From the NCBI RefSeq assembly GCF_001704415.2, contig NW_017189517.1, forward strand, positions 9,249,167-9,313,166: 64,000 nt of DNA. The letters are read 5' to 3'. This document shows, piece after piece, positions 33,071 through 43,560 of this stretch. Below the pieces are notes generated by a model. It made no database searches and was not told where the DNA came from. It saw nothing but the letters and a program-made list of their open reading frames with translations. Source of the DNA: Capra hircus (Eukaryota > Chordata > Mammalia > Artiodactyla > Bovidae). Positions within the stretch are counted from its first letter, which is position 1. Every line of letters begins with the position of its first letter. Made by a program: the position numbers and the translations under genes.

Positions 33071-33943
33071 GTCCACTCCTGGGTATGTACCCCCAAAAAA
33101 TGAAAACACTAATTCAAAAAGATATATGTATCCCAATGTTCATAGAGGCATTATTTTTTCCAAGATATGGAACAACGTAAGTGCCCATCAACAGATGAAT
33201 GGATAAAGAAGATGCGGTATACTACTCAGCCATAAAAAAGAATGAAATTTTGTCATTTGCAGCAACATGGATGTACCTGTAGGGTATTATACTACGTGAA
33301 ATAAATCAGACAGAGAAAGACAAATACTATATGATATCCCTTATACATAGAATCTAAAAAGTACAACAAAATAGTGAATATAACAAAAAAGGAAGCAGAC
33401 TCGGGTATAGAGAACAAACTAGCAGGTACCAGTAGGGAGAGGGGAAGGGGGAAGGGTAACAGAGAGATGGGAAATTAAGAGGTGCAACCTATTAGGCATA
33501 AAATAAGCTACAAAGACATATTGTACAACACATGGAATATACTCAATATTTTATAATAACTATGCTGCTGCTGCTGCTAAGTCGCTTCAGTCGTGTCCGA
33601 CTCTGTGCAATCCCATAGACGGCAACCCACCAGGCTCCCCCATCCCTGGGATTCTCCAGGCAAGAACACTGGAGTGGGTTGCCATTTCCTTCTCCAATGC
33701 ATGAAAGTAAAACGTGAAAGTGAAGTCGCTCAGTTGTGTCTGACTCTTCACGACCCCACGGACTGCAGCCCACCAGGCTCCTCTGTCCATGGGATTTTCC
33801 AGGCAAGAGTGCTAGAGTGGGGTGCCATTGCCTTCTCCCCATAATAACTATAAATGGTGTATAACCTTTAAAACTGTGGGTCACTATATGGTACATCTAT
33901 AACATATAACTAGTACATCAACTGTACTTTAATTTTTTAAAAA
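33071..33943 (+). mobile_element. Younger L1 3' end nested in the older L1
   Basis: Starts 'tccactcctgggtatgtacc' and carries 'catcaacagatgaatggata', 'cagcaacatggatgtacctg' and a 3' UTR ending 'tcaactgtactttaattttt' plus A-tail. It is itself split by a Bov-A2 at 33564-33840. Confidence 0.8.
33564..33840 (-). mobile_element. Bov-A2 SINE with 11-bp target duplication
   Basis: (GCT)n-type tail at the left, two BovA units, right end 'gccattgccttctcccc'. Perfect duplication 'ataataactat' at 33553-33563 and 33841-33851 in the younger L1. Confidence 0.97.
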
Positions 33944-34661
33944 TGTCAGATAACAAGTGTTGGCAAGGATGTGGAGAAACTGAAACCATACATATACTGC
34001 TCTTAGGAATGTAAAATCATGCAGTTGGTTTAGAAGAGTCTGGCAGTTTCTCAAAAAAGTGGAACATTAAATTACCATGTGACCCAGCAATCCCATTCCT
34101 AGGTATATACTGAAGATAAAATGAAAACATGGGCTCACACAAAAATTAGTACACAAACGTTCATAGCAGCACTATTCATAATAGCCAAGAAGTGAAAGCA
34201 AGTCAATTATCTATCAACTGATAAACAAAATGTGATATATTCATACAAGGGAATATTATTCAGTCATTGAAGGAAGGAAGTACTAATACATTTACAACAT
34301 GAATGAAACTTGAAATATTATGCTAAGTGAAAGAAGCCATTCATGAGAGGCTACACATTGTATGAACTCATTTAAATGAAATGTCCAGAATAGGCAAATC
34401 TATAGGAAAAGAAAATAGATTAATGGTTACCTAGGGCTGACCATGGGGTGGGTATGAAGGAATGGTGAGTGAGAACAAAAGGTTATGGGGTTCTTATAAA
34501 ATTGATGAAAATGTTCTAAAATTAAATTGTGGTGATGGTTACACATTGTTTAAATATACAAAAAAACCATTGAACTGTATATTTTAAATGGGTAGATTTT
34601 ATGGTATATGAATTAGATCTCAAAAAAACTGTTACCAAAAAATATCTACCTCAATGGCCTG

Positions 34662-34819
34662 TTGTTGTTGTTATTCAGTAGCCCAGTCATGTCTGACTTT
34701 GCAACCCCATGGACAGCAGCATGCCAGGCCTCTCTGTCCCTCACCATCTCCCAAAGTTTGCCCAAGTTCATGTCCTTTGCATCAGTGATGCCATAAAGCC
34801 ATCTCACCCTTTTAGTCAA
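34662..34819 (-). mobile_element. BovB 3'-end fragment (about 158 bp)
   Basis: 'gttgttgttattcagtagcc' to 'gccatctcaccc' is the end of BovB. The flanks 'caatggcctg' and 'gaatggcttg' (34652-34661, 34820-34829) agree at 8 of 10 bases and may be its aged target duplication. Confidence 0.9.
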
Positions 34820-35225
34820 GAATGGCTTGACTAAATATGATATTCATGGAGATGAAGATAAGTGGATTAATTTGAGAGATATTTCAGAGGTCAAAATCAA
34901 TAGGACATACTGATGAATTTGATGTGAAAGTTGAGAGAAAGGGAAATGTTGAAGATGATTCTATTTTTTGCTTGTCCAATGGAGTCAATTGCTTTGGCAC
35001 TCACTGTTATGCAAACCACTGGAGGCAGAGCAAGTATGGGTAGAACAATCATGAGTTCAGTCACAAGCAACTTGCATTTGAGATACTCTTGTGATAACCA
35101 AGTAGAGATGTTGAGTTGCACACAGGGAGTCTAGAACTCAGAGAAGAAACCTGGGTTGAGGATATAAATCTTGCTATTCACAACATGAAGATAGTATTTT
35201 AAGCCATGGAAATTGATTAAATCAC

Positions 35226-35412
35226 TGTGGCTCAGTCGGTAAAGATTCCACCTGCCATGTGGGAGACTTGGGTTCAGCCCCTGGGTCAGGAAGATCCCCT
35301 GGAGAAGGAAATGGCAATCCACTCTAGCATTCTTGCCTGGAGAATTCCGTGGACAGAGGAGCCTGGCAGGCTACAGTCCATGGGGTCACAACGAGTCAGA
35401 CACAACTGAGTC
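35226..35412 (+). mobile_element. Bov-tA SINE
   Basis: Head slightly truncated ('ctgtggctcagtcggtaaag'), full body to 'cacaactgagtctcaata'. Inserted in the L2. Confidence 0.94.
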
Positions 35413-35595
35413 TCAATACAGATTATGGAGTGAGATGGTAAGACAATCTAGAGTAGTACCCTTTTGAACTTCAGTGCTTAATAACCAAGTAGAGGAGAAT
35501 AAACCCGCAAAGGAGAGCAAAAGGGACCAATTAATACCAAAAGGCTGTCATTTATAGAAGGCAACAATATAATATACTTCAAGAAGGAAGGATTG

Positions 35596-35919
35596 GGTTT
35601 CCCTGGTGGCTCAGTGGTGAAGACTCTGCCTGCCAATGTAGGAAACACGGTTTCAATCCCTGATTCGGGAAGATTCCATATAGTAACTAAGCCCATGTGC
35701 CACAACTATTGAGCCTGCACTCTAGAGCCTGTGAGCTGAAGCTACTGAAGCCCAAGGCCCCTAGAGCCCATGCCTCGCAACAAGAGAAGCCACCACAGTG
35801 AGAAGCCTGCACCCCACAACTAGAGAGTAGCCCCTGCTCACTGCTGCTAGAGAAAAGCCAGCGCACAGTGACAAAACCCAGCCCAGCCAAAAATACATAA
35901 ATAAAATAAAAATTCAAAA
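35596..35919 (+). mobile_element. CHR-1 SINE with 15-bp target duplication
   Basis: 'ggtttccctggtggctcagt' head; CHR-1 body 'ccacaactattgagcctgca' and 'agagaagccaccacagtgag'. Flanks 'aagaaggaaggattg' (35581-35595) and 'aagaatgaaggattg' (35920-35934) match at 14 of 15 bases, inside the L2. Confidence 0.95.
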
Positions 35920-36206
35920 AAGAATGAAGGATTGATTGTCAGTATCAAATGCTGCTTAGAGGTTGAATATGATGACGATTGAAAATTTTTGTTCAATTTA
36001 GTGACCTGATGGTCATTGCTGACCTTAGGGAGAGCTGTTTTAGCAGGGTAGTGTAGTGGAAACTTCAAAGTCCATATGTCAAAAACACACTGTTGGGTTA
36101 GGGCTGGGGGAAGGAATCATAAATATCTAGGAAGACACTAATCGATGTATCAAAATAACTGCTTGAAAAAGAAAAGAAATTTAGTTGTTGAAGCCCAAGG
36201 AGAAAA

Positions 36207-36399
36207 ATAGGCTTCCCTGGTGGCTCAGACGGTAAAGAATCCTCCTGCAATGCAGGAGACCTGGGTTTGATCCCCTGGGTTGGGAAGATCCCCTGGAGGA
36301 GGGCATGGCAACCCAGTCCAGTATTCTTGTCTGGAGAATCCCCATAGACAGAGTCCATGGGGCTGCAAAGAGTCAAATATGACTAAGCAACTAAGCACA
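36207..36399 (+). mobile_element. Bov-tA SINE with 11-bp target duplication
   Basis: Complete plus-strand copy with a small deletion before 'agtccatggggctgc'. Perfect duplication 'caaggagaaaa' at 36196-36206 and 36400-36410. Confidence 0.96.
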
Positions 36400-36410
36400 C
36401 AAGGAGAAAA

Positions 36411-36490
36411 GTTACTTCCTTTGCTTGAGGCTCAGAGTTTTCAACTATAAAATAAAGGTGAACTAGGTTATATCATTGAGGTTCCCCCCC
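36411..36490 (+). mobile_element. MIR-family fragment
   Basis: 'gcttgaggctcagagttttc' and 'ataaaataaaggtgaactag' resemble the MIR 3' half. Confidence 0.5.
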
Positions 36491-37159
36491 AGTGCTTTTT
36501 TATCAGCTTTATCTATATTTATTCAACTTATAGGTAAGCACCTGTATACCCTCGGTGTTTTCACAGAAGGCATTCTACTTCCTGCCCTAACAAAGACTTG
36601 GCTCTCTGCAAAGACTATGAGCCTCATATGCAGCTCTCACCGATTAAAACTGCTTGATCTCTAAACACGCAAATTCTCTAGTGGAGAGGGTGCGGATTCC
36701 CACCTGCCTTACAAGGCCATTCTTGCAGCTTCATGAAGAGGTCACCTGCCTATAATGTTTATTCTATCTGGGGGTACCATCTTCTACTTTTCCCTGGTCT
36801 ATTTGCCCTTCTCCTGGACACACCCTTCCGTCACTGAGGACTCAGGCATCTGGCTCCCTCATAGCCTCTCTACCCCAATTCCTGGCACCATTGGCCGGAT
36901 GGAAAAGCTATCTCACGTTCTAGACTCACATTCATTGGCTTACTCAGCTCTCATGGTCAGATGAATATTGCCATCTTCCAGAACACCTTCACCTTGAAAT
37001 CTTAAATTTGGACATCTCACTTTCTGACCAAGACCACTTATCTTCTGAACTAGGCCTGCTCCCTAGTCAAGTTCCAACTCTGGACTCCTATACTTCTGTA
37101 TTCATGAATCTATCTTATTATTTGCCAGATCATATTAAAACTCTTCAGTAATGTGCTCA
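36491..37159. other. Unassigned block, possibly very old repeat
   Basis: Pyrimidine-rich and codon-like; a 69-codon frame at 36755-36964 (…FSWTHPSVTEDSGIWLPHSL) is open. I cannot name a family or gene. The block ends at an L2-like 3' end. Confidence 0.3.
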
Positions 37160-37260
37160 TCTCTCATGAATACTTTGAGGGAAGTAAATGCTTCATTCAC
37201 TCTGCAAACCTAGTGTCTGGCACATGGTAGGCACTCAAATCTGAATGCATGTTTCTGAGT
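37160..37260 (+). mobile_element. L2 3'-end fragment
   Basis: 'aacctagtgtctggcacatg' and 'gtaggcactcaaat' are L2/MIR-type 3' ends; L2 preferred. Confidence 0.55.
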
Positions 37261-37429
37261 GACTTTTATATTCAAGCACCGTGTTTGGTTTTTGAGGACC
37301 ACCAAAGGTTGAGTGAAAATGTAGTCTGCTTAGCTCGAAGGAAATCAAATACTAGTTTAAAAAAAAAAGATATAAGACAAATATATTAAAAACTAAATTT
37401 CAAGGTGGATAGTGAAGTGAGCCTCAAGA
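37261..37429. other. Unassigned sequence
   Basis: Nothing recognised. Confidence 0.4.
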
Positions 37430-37925
37430 AATATAAAAACAAAATGCTATGAGACTGTTAAAGTAATAGAGGTGGGGAAAGAGAGATAGAAGAGAGTGCT
37501 TCTGTGAAGAGATCAGAAAAAGATTCATAGACGGTGTAGGACCTGAGCTAGTCTGGAAGAATGACTGGGGATTTGGATATGTGAGGATAGAGGAGAAAGG
37601 AATTCTAGGAAGAGGGACCAGCATGAACAAAGACAGCAACTTAGGAAAGCATGTATATGGATTTCACTGGTGGTCCAGTGGTTAAGACTTCACCTCCCAA
37701 TGCAGGGGGGTGCTGCTTCAATCCCTGGTTGGGGAGCTAAGATCCACATGTCTCATGGGCAAAAAAACCAAAACATTAAAAAAGCAAAGGAAATCATAGG
37801 GTACAACTGAGGAGCAAATGATTCAGTGGGAACAAAGTGTCCATAAAAGAGAAAGTGAAAGCAACTAAGTTGACCTCATTTTGGAGCAGCTCAACTATCA
37901 ATTTTCATGTTATTTTGGCACTGGG
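37430..37925 (-). mobile_element. L2 fragment split by CHR-2
   Basis: 'aggaattctaggaagaggga' and 'ccagcatgaacaaagacagc' match reversed L2; the sequence is interrupted by the SINE at 37662. Confidence 0.55.
37662..37785 (+). mobile_element. CHR-2 SINE
   Basis: 'ggatttcactggtggtccag', 'tggttaagacttcacctccc', 'ttcaatccctggttggggag' and an A-rich tail. Confidence 0.9.
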
Positions 37926-37936
37926 TAGGCATAGAT

Positions 37937-38212
37937 CGGAGAAGGCAATGGCACCCCACTCCAGTACTCTTGCCTGGAAAATCCCATGGATGGAGGAGCC
38001 TGGTGGGCTGCAGTCCATGGGGTCGTGAAGAGTTGGACACAACTGAGCGACTTCACTTTCACTTTTCACTTTCATGCATTGGAGAAGGAAATGGCAGCCC
38101 ACTCCAGTGTTCTTGCCTAGAGAATCCCAGGGATGGGGGAGCCTGGTGGGCTGCTGTCTGTGGGGTTGCACAGAGTCGGACATGACTGAAGCGACTTAGC
38201 AGCAGCAGCAGC
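37937..38212 (+). mobile_element. Bov-A2 SINE with 10-bp target duplication
   Basis: Complete plus-strand Bov-A2 ending in (AGC)5. Perfect duplication 'aggcatagat' at 37927-37936 and 38213-38222. Confidence 0.97.
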
Positions 38213-38222
38213 AGGCATAGAT

Positions 38223-38865
38223 AGAGTTCCTGAATGTTTGATTTCTCAGTTAACCCTTAAATCACATGCCTGTCTTCAAAAGAACATTTCAAGGATTAAA
38301 AAAAACTTTTTACAAAGGCTTTTCATCCAAGATGATAGTTATTTATTATTCCTACCTAAGCTTACCTTTCTTTTTTTTTATCAACACAGTCATTGTTTCC
38401 TATGACAAAGCGATAAACAGGTTTGTTTGTTTTTTAAAGGAAGATAAGGCCAAACAACAAAGATGGGAATCATTTTCAATTCTTTAAATTCTTTAGATGA
38501 TATTTTATTTCCATGAACATATTTTCCTGTTATTGTAAATTTATACTAAGTAAATAATGATGGCATTAACTGGCATTCTTGATGTGCTTTTGATCATCTT
38601 TCTCAAAAAGGGACTGCCAAGAGAACTTCCTAACAAACATCACTTAACTACTAAATGGCTGTAAGTGTTAAAAGCAATTAGGCAATCATCATTTAAGGAG
38701 CACAATGAAAGTTACCCACTTTCTCTGTTAAAGAATTTAATATACACACACACACATATGGCAGAGCCCTTGGGATATATTCCTCTACAGTACTTCATTT
38801 TATAAACTGTTCAGGTCTTCATCCTCAGAGTTGTGGCTCTACCCTTATTAAAAGCCTTCCGCAGG
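38223..38865. other. Unassigned sequence
   Basis: AT-rich; short (AC)n at 38745-38756. No gene or repeat recognised. Confidence 0.4.
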
Positions 38866-39075
38866 CCAGGAATTCACTTCAGAATTCTGACTCTGCCACT
38901 TACTAGCTGTGTGATCTTGGGCAAGTTACATAACCACACTCACTTTACACAACAATAAAAACTACATAATAATACTTACTTCGTAGGGCCATTGTGAGAA
39001 TTACATGAGCCAATGCAGGTAAAGTGCTCAGCACCAAGCCTGGCAAAAGGCTCAACAATCATTGACTGCATTATA
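38866..39075 (+). mobile_element. MIR SINE
   Basis: Near full-length: 'gactctgccacttactagct', 'gtgatcttgggcaagttaca', 'gtgagaattacatgagccaa' and 'agcaccaagcctggcaaaag'. Confidence 0.9.
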
Positions 39076-39959
39076 ATTGTAGACAAAACAGACTTTTTTG
39101 ACTGTTCTACAGTATGGATTTGTATCTACCTGTAAAAGCACCTCTCTATATATATGAGCATGAAGTGCTTAGTATTAGGCTCTTATACATTTTCTGTTCC
39201 TTTCCAACTCTACACAACTAAACTAGTGTCAGATTTGTGACAATTCTTGTTTGAAACCATTGTACATGTCTTTAAACCCAGCCTGGATTGATTACATATT
39301 CCTCTGTTAATGGCACACCAAACTCAGACTCTGCCAATGAATTCTTTTCCTTTTAATCTCATAAAACAGACACCTTATTTCCCCTCATTTCAATTCAGTG
39401 TCTAAACAAAATGGCATTTACTAGTTTCTGATCTGATCCACATGCTAGAGTGGCCAGTCCAGACCTAAGTATACAGGCAAAGCTGCCGAGCGCTCTGAAA
39501 CCATTGGCATGTGTCCCAATTCCCAGAGAGAGTATCCAGTTCTCCCTCACTGCCTGACTAGGGAGCTATGTTAAGGCACTGATGAGACTGGCAAAGTATA
39601 AATTATGGCACTCCCCCTTGACTCCCTCACTTTTAAGAAAATACCACAGATTTTCATAAACTAAATGTATTACTGAATGAAGTAGAGAGGGTAGGTGGTG
39701 GACAGATCTCACATTTCCCTTCTTATATCATTCATAAGACTTAGAAAATTTATGGCAGTTCCCTTCCACTTACCCCAAACGTATTCATGGACCCCATGAA
39801 ACCAGTCTCTGCCCCCAACAAAATGGTGTAGAAATTCGGAGTAGCCCTGTCTGGCTGGAATAGGAGTCCATCACATATTATCCCCGGCTTTGGAAATTGA
39901 GTTCAAGTCAATTGTCGTTATTGAGCATCTACTCTGCAAGGTTATCCTGTGTTTTAAGG
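39076..39959. other. Unassigned sequence
   Basis: About 880 bp with no recognised feature. Confidence 0.4.
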
Positions 39960-40205
39960 CTATCCCTATGCTCTGGGGTCAAGTAGACCTGGGTTCAAAT
40001 CCCAGCTACATCACTTGCTAGCTGTGTGGCTTTAAGCAAATAATTTAACCTCATTGAATCTGTTTTCTTTTCATAAAATAATAATATTAATAGTATGATT
40101 TTCTGTTCCACAAGATTGTTGTGAGGCTTAAATGAAATAACTAAGATAAAGCAGAATAAGAAGCACCTTAAAGTGTTAACCATTAATGTTATTATTACTA
40201 TTACA
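39960..40205 (+). mobile_element. MIR SINE
   Basis: 'gacctgggttcaaatcccag', 'cacttgctagctgtgtggct' and 'gttgtgaggcttaaatgaaa' give a near full-length MIR. Confidence 0.9.
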
Positions 40206-40256
40206 TTTTGAGGCCTTTCTGGAAAAGAGCATGTACTACTTAAAAGCTCACTTCAG

Positions 40257-40575
40257 GGACTTCCCTGATGGACAGTGGATTAGAATCTGCCTGCCAATGC
40301 AGGGACTTCCTTAGAATCTGCCTGCCAATGCGGTGGACATGGGTTCATTCCCTGGTCCAGGAAGATGCCACAGGCTCTGGAGCAATTAAGCCCACAAGCC
40401 ACAACTACTGAGCCTGTGTGCTCCAACTACTGAAGCCCACGCAGCTAGAGCCTGTGCTGCACAAGAGAAGCCACTGGGGTGAGAAGCCCGTGCACCACCA
40501 CGAAGAGTAGCCCCTGCTCACTACGACTAGAGAAAGACCGTGCCAAGCAACAGAGACCTAGTGCAGCCAAAAAAC
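40257..40575 (+). mobile_element. CHR-1 SINE with internal duplication
   Basis: CHR-1 head and body ('ccacaactactgagcctgtg', 'gagaagccactggggtgaga'). A 31-bp tandem duplication in the head repeats 'tagaatctgcctgccaatgc' at 40281-40300 and 40312-40331. Flanks 'aagctcacttcag' (40244-40256) and 'aagttcacttcag' (40576-40588) are a 12-of-13 target duplication. Confidence 0.95.
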
Positions 40576-40588
40576 AAGTTCACTTCAG

Positions 40589-41134
40589 CAAAAGGAGATA
40601 CTTGTTTCTGAGACATCACTATCAATAGGAAACCAGGAAAGTCTTACCCAATCAGAGTCCAAGGAAGAAGGTACTACTTTTCTAAACCCTTAAATAAAGG
40701 TGCTCCCAAGATTCTGTCCCAATAATTGTATTGGGACTAGTCCTCACAAGCCAAACACACAATAACTTAATAAGTACGTCTACCAATTTGTCCTAGCATT
40801 ACTCCTAAAACATCTAAACCATGGATTATGCTAAAAATGCATTTTGTCTTCTGTACTTACATTTCTAGCTTGGGGCTTCATCACTTCACCAGGATCATCA
40901 AGACATAACCCTCTCCCCCTATACACACACACTGAGGTTCTATCACCGTGCTGCGTACTTCATATCCAAATACCTGGTACTCGACTCTAGGGGATTCCTG
41001 TTCAGTTTGCAAAACAGGATGTGCTCAACCAACAATAGCTCAGAGTAAGTTAGTTTACCCTTGAAGCCAGTGAACAGCGTAAAAAGGCATGACTGCATGG
41101 AAAACTCTCTGGTGCAAAGACCTCCCCCCCCCAT
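40589..41134. other. Unassigned sequence
   Basis: No gene or named repeat. Bases 41075-41130 resemble 42610-42672 (see findings). Confidence 0.4.
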
Positions 41135-42150
41135 AATGCTTTCCATTTCACTTAGAGTAAAATCCAATGGCTTCACCATGGCTTACAAGGCTCTGTATGA
41201 TCTAGTTCCTTCCTATATCTCCAACTTCATCTCTTCCCACTCCCTACCCCCTGACTGACTCTACTCCAGCCACGATGGCCTCTTTGCTTTCTCTTCAACA
41301 GACCAGGCATGCTGTACCTAGGAATCCTTGCAGCGGCCATTTTTTCAGTCTCGAAATGTCTTTCCCCGATCTTTGCATGGCTGATTCCTTGTCTCCAATT
41401 AGGTCTTAATTCACATTCTCAGAGAGGCCTTCCTTGACCCCTTATTTAAAGGACCTGTCCCTTCTCCCCACACCCCTGTCACTTTCTATCACATCACCCT
41501 CTTTTATTGTCTTCATAGCTCCCTACTCTCCTGTCAAGATGACCTCTTCTCAAGTTTTCCTTCCTGCCGCTGGGTCTTTGCATATGCTATTTACTCTCCC
41601 AGGAATGCTCCACCCCTTCTCTTCGTGTGGCTCTTTTTTAGCCTTCAGATCTCAGCTGAAGTCTCACCTCCTGAGAAAGGACTTGCCTGATCATTCTATA
41701 TAAAGTAGCTCACAGTGCCCCCCCTCCATGTGCTATCATTAATCCCCATTAGCATCCTGTTCATTTTCTTCATGACACAGCAATCGTCAATATTATCTAG
41801 TTTTTTATCATTTCCATTATCCCCTCACCCTAGATTGAAAGCTCAATGAGGGCAAGGATTTTTGTCTCTTTGTTCACCACTGAGATTGTCAGGGAAGTCC
41901 TCACTGAGGAGGTGAAAACTAAGCAAAGTCCTCAAAAAGAGATTGGCACTACTGTTACTAATATATTGAGGTCAAACCCTTCCACCTGACTTTGAAAGCC
42001 TTTCACAACCTGGACCCACCTAACCTAGCCAATCCTCTTCCTCACTCACACATCAGGATACACTCTGTACTCTAATCAGAATTGTCTCACACATTCCCAC
42101 TTGGAAAGTCTTCTATGCTTACCCTCTACAGTCTTTAAAACTATATATAT
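41135..42150 (+). mobile_element. Cluster of L2 3' ends
   Basis: First copy from 41135 encodes the L2 RT C-terminus (SISLRVKSNGFTMAYKALYD, broken frame) and 3' UTR 'gaggccttccttgacc' to about 41530. A second 3' end starts near 41555 ('ctttgcatatgctatttact', 'gattgaaagctcaatgaggg'). A third diverged ORF2-like piece covers about 41965-42150 ('aagcctttcacaacctggac'). A short reversed L2-like piece may lie at 41880-41940. Confidence 0.7.
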
Positions 42151-42157
42151 ATAGATA

Positions 42158-42303
42158 TAATCATTATATCCATTTTACAGATGGGGAAGCTAAAATTCAG
42201 AAGGGTTGAATAACTTGTCCAAGGTCATACAACCAGTAAGTGCTAGAGCAAGATTAGACTCCATATTTATTTGGACTCCAAAGCCTGTGTTCTTAAATAC
42301 ATG
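42158..42303 (-). mobile_element. MIR SINE
   Basis: Reversed MIR core: 'ccattttacagatggggaag', 'cttgtccaaggtcatacaac', 'cagtaagtgctagagcaaga'. Confidence 0.85.
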
Positions 42304-42510
42304 CTTTGTTGTTGTTGTTGCTTAGTTGCTAAGTCATCTCCAACTCTTGCGACCCTATGGACTGTAGTCCTCCAGGCCCCTTTATCCATGAAATTTTCCA
42401 GGCAAGAATACTAAAGTGGGTTGTCAGTCCCTCCTCCAGGGGATCTTCCCAACCCAGGGATCCTGCATTGGCAGGAAGGTTCCTTACCGCTGAACCACCA
42501 GGGAAGCCCA
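42304..42510 (-). mobile_element. Bov-tA SINE with 9-bp target duplication
   Basis: Minus-strand copy beginning with a (TTG)n tail. Perfect duplication 'aaatacatg' at 42295-42303 and 42511-42519, at the edge of the MIR. A small deletion removes part of the tRNA head. Confidence 0.95.
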
Positions 42511-42519
42511 AAATACATG

Positions 42520-43154
42520 ACATGAACAACATAACAGAATAGACTGCATGGAAGAGATCTTTTTAAAAAGGAGCAAAAAAAAAAAAAAAAAGGATTAAAC
42601 AAACCACTAAACAGTGTAAAAGGAGACAGAGACTGCAGTACTCTCTGGCTCAAAGACCTCCCCCCACCCCCCACAATGAATGACTCACAATTAACTCAAG
42701 TCTTTCTGATACCGAAGTTTGTGCCCATAAACTCTGCATAGGGTTCTATATGTTCAGATTTGTCTGGGATTCTTGATTTACTTCTGATTTCCCAGCTTAA
42801 TTATTAATAGTACACTCTTTCACTTGTAAGTTGCTGTAATTTTAGAGAGGTTTGGGTATTTTTGCCTTCTCGGAACTCACAGTGCCATTTCTCACTCTCA
42901 GGAAATTAAGAAAAATGAAAAAAGAAAAGAAAAAGTAATTGTGAGTGTATTTTTGGCATGACATTTCCATTATGAGAATTACTTGTGTTTCCTATGTTAT
43001 ATTAGCACTCCTTGAAGACTATATTTGACAATGGGGATATGGGGATATGTGTCTGTCTAACACATAGTGTATGGACAATAAACATTGAATACGATTAGAA
43101 GATGGTGAAAATAAATCCGAATTTTAAATGGTCTAGTTATCATTATAATTGCTA
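42520..43154. other. Unassigned sequence
   Basis: Contains an A-run at 42576-42591 and a C-rich run at 42660-42672. No gene recognised. Confidence 0.4.
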
Positions 43155-43350
43155 ATACATTTGACTCTTCAACCACCCCAGACTGAAGTGCACAGATCAA
43201 CTTACACATGAATTTTTTTCAATAATCAGTCCTACCATAGTACATGATGTATAGTTGATTGAATCCACAGATACAGAGGAATCCAGGATACAGAGGGCTG
43301 AATGTGCCAGGGTTGGTGCCCATCACCCCCTGTTGTTCAAGAGTTCACTG
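43155..43350 (+). mobile_element. TcMar-Tigger-like DNA transposon remnant
   Basis: Left end 'tttgactcttcaaccaccc' and right end 'gttgttcaagagttcactg' are imperfect inverted repeats, with 'gaatttttttcaataatcag' inside, as in a short non-autonomous Tigger-type MER element. No transposase sequence. Confidence 0.6.
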
Positions 43351-43560
43351 TAGTTACTGAGAGTTTAGTATATGTAGGACAATTTGCATGCATCACTTCA
43401 TTCAGTCATCACAAGAACTATCATTATTCCTGCTTTTAAAATGAGAAGACTGAGGCATTGGGAGATTAAGTGATTTATCCCAGGTCCCAGAGTTGCTAAG
43501 TGGCAAAAAGCTGGAGTTCAAACTCACATGGACCTGATTCCAAAGCCTGTGTGTTAACCC
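43351..43560 (-). mobile_element. MIR SINE
   Basis: Reversed MIR: 'ttcattcagtcatcacaaga', 'aaaatgagaagactgaggca', 'agttgctaagtggcaaaaag'. Confidence 0.8.

Larger units (their letters stand above)
32455..34645 (+). mobile_element. Older L1 3' portion, split by a younger L1
   Basis: ORF2 C-terminal region: 'ggtcaattgatttttgacaa', 'gagccaaaactctaaaatgc', 'acatatctgataaaagatg', reaching 'ttggatggcttgaatcaaaa' at 33068. It resumes at 33944 as 'gtcagataacaagtgttggc' and runs to the 3' end ('taaatgggtagattttatgg', 34620). The two ends abut exactly in L1 consensus, so 33071-33943 is an insertion. Confidence 0.8.
31985..36075 (-). mobile_element. Ancient L2 LINE, fragmented by nested insertions
   Basis: Reversed L2 sequence appears in consensus order on both sides of the insertions: 3' end 'gatatagcagtgaagaaaat' (32040), 'gatgataa...ccactgaagggctttagg' (32280), 'gagatatttcagaggtcaa' (34875), 'aaccaagtagagatgttgag' (35097), and 'gtatcaaatgctgcttagag' (35943). 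Interrupting elements are L1 (32455-34645), BovB (34662-34819), Bov-tA (35226-35412) and CHR-1 (35596-35919). The two halves join with little loss, so I read this as one original L2. Confidence 0.65.

Noticed and set aside
33562..33580. Expanded CAG/CTG disease-type repeat
   Set aside because: These short triplet tracts are Bov-A2 tails, not coding.
37905..38185. Overlapping 92-codon frames on both strands
   Set aside because: Both are translations of Bov-A2; the same peptides recur at 33.6, 52.6 and 59.1 kb.
41061..41258. 65-codon plus-strand frame as a host gene
   Set aside because: The peptide is the L2 reverse-transcriptase C-terminus.
41434..41703. 89-codon Ser/Pro-rich frame
   Set aside because: Lies in L2 3' UTR; composition follows the pyrimidine-rich repeat.
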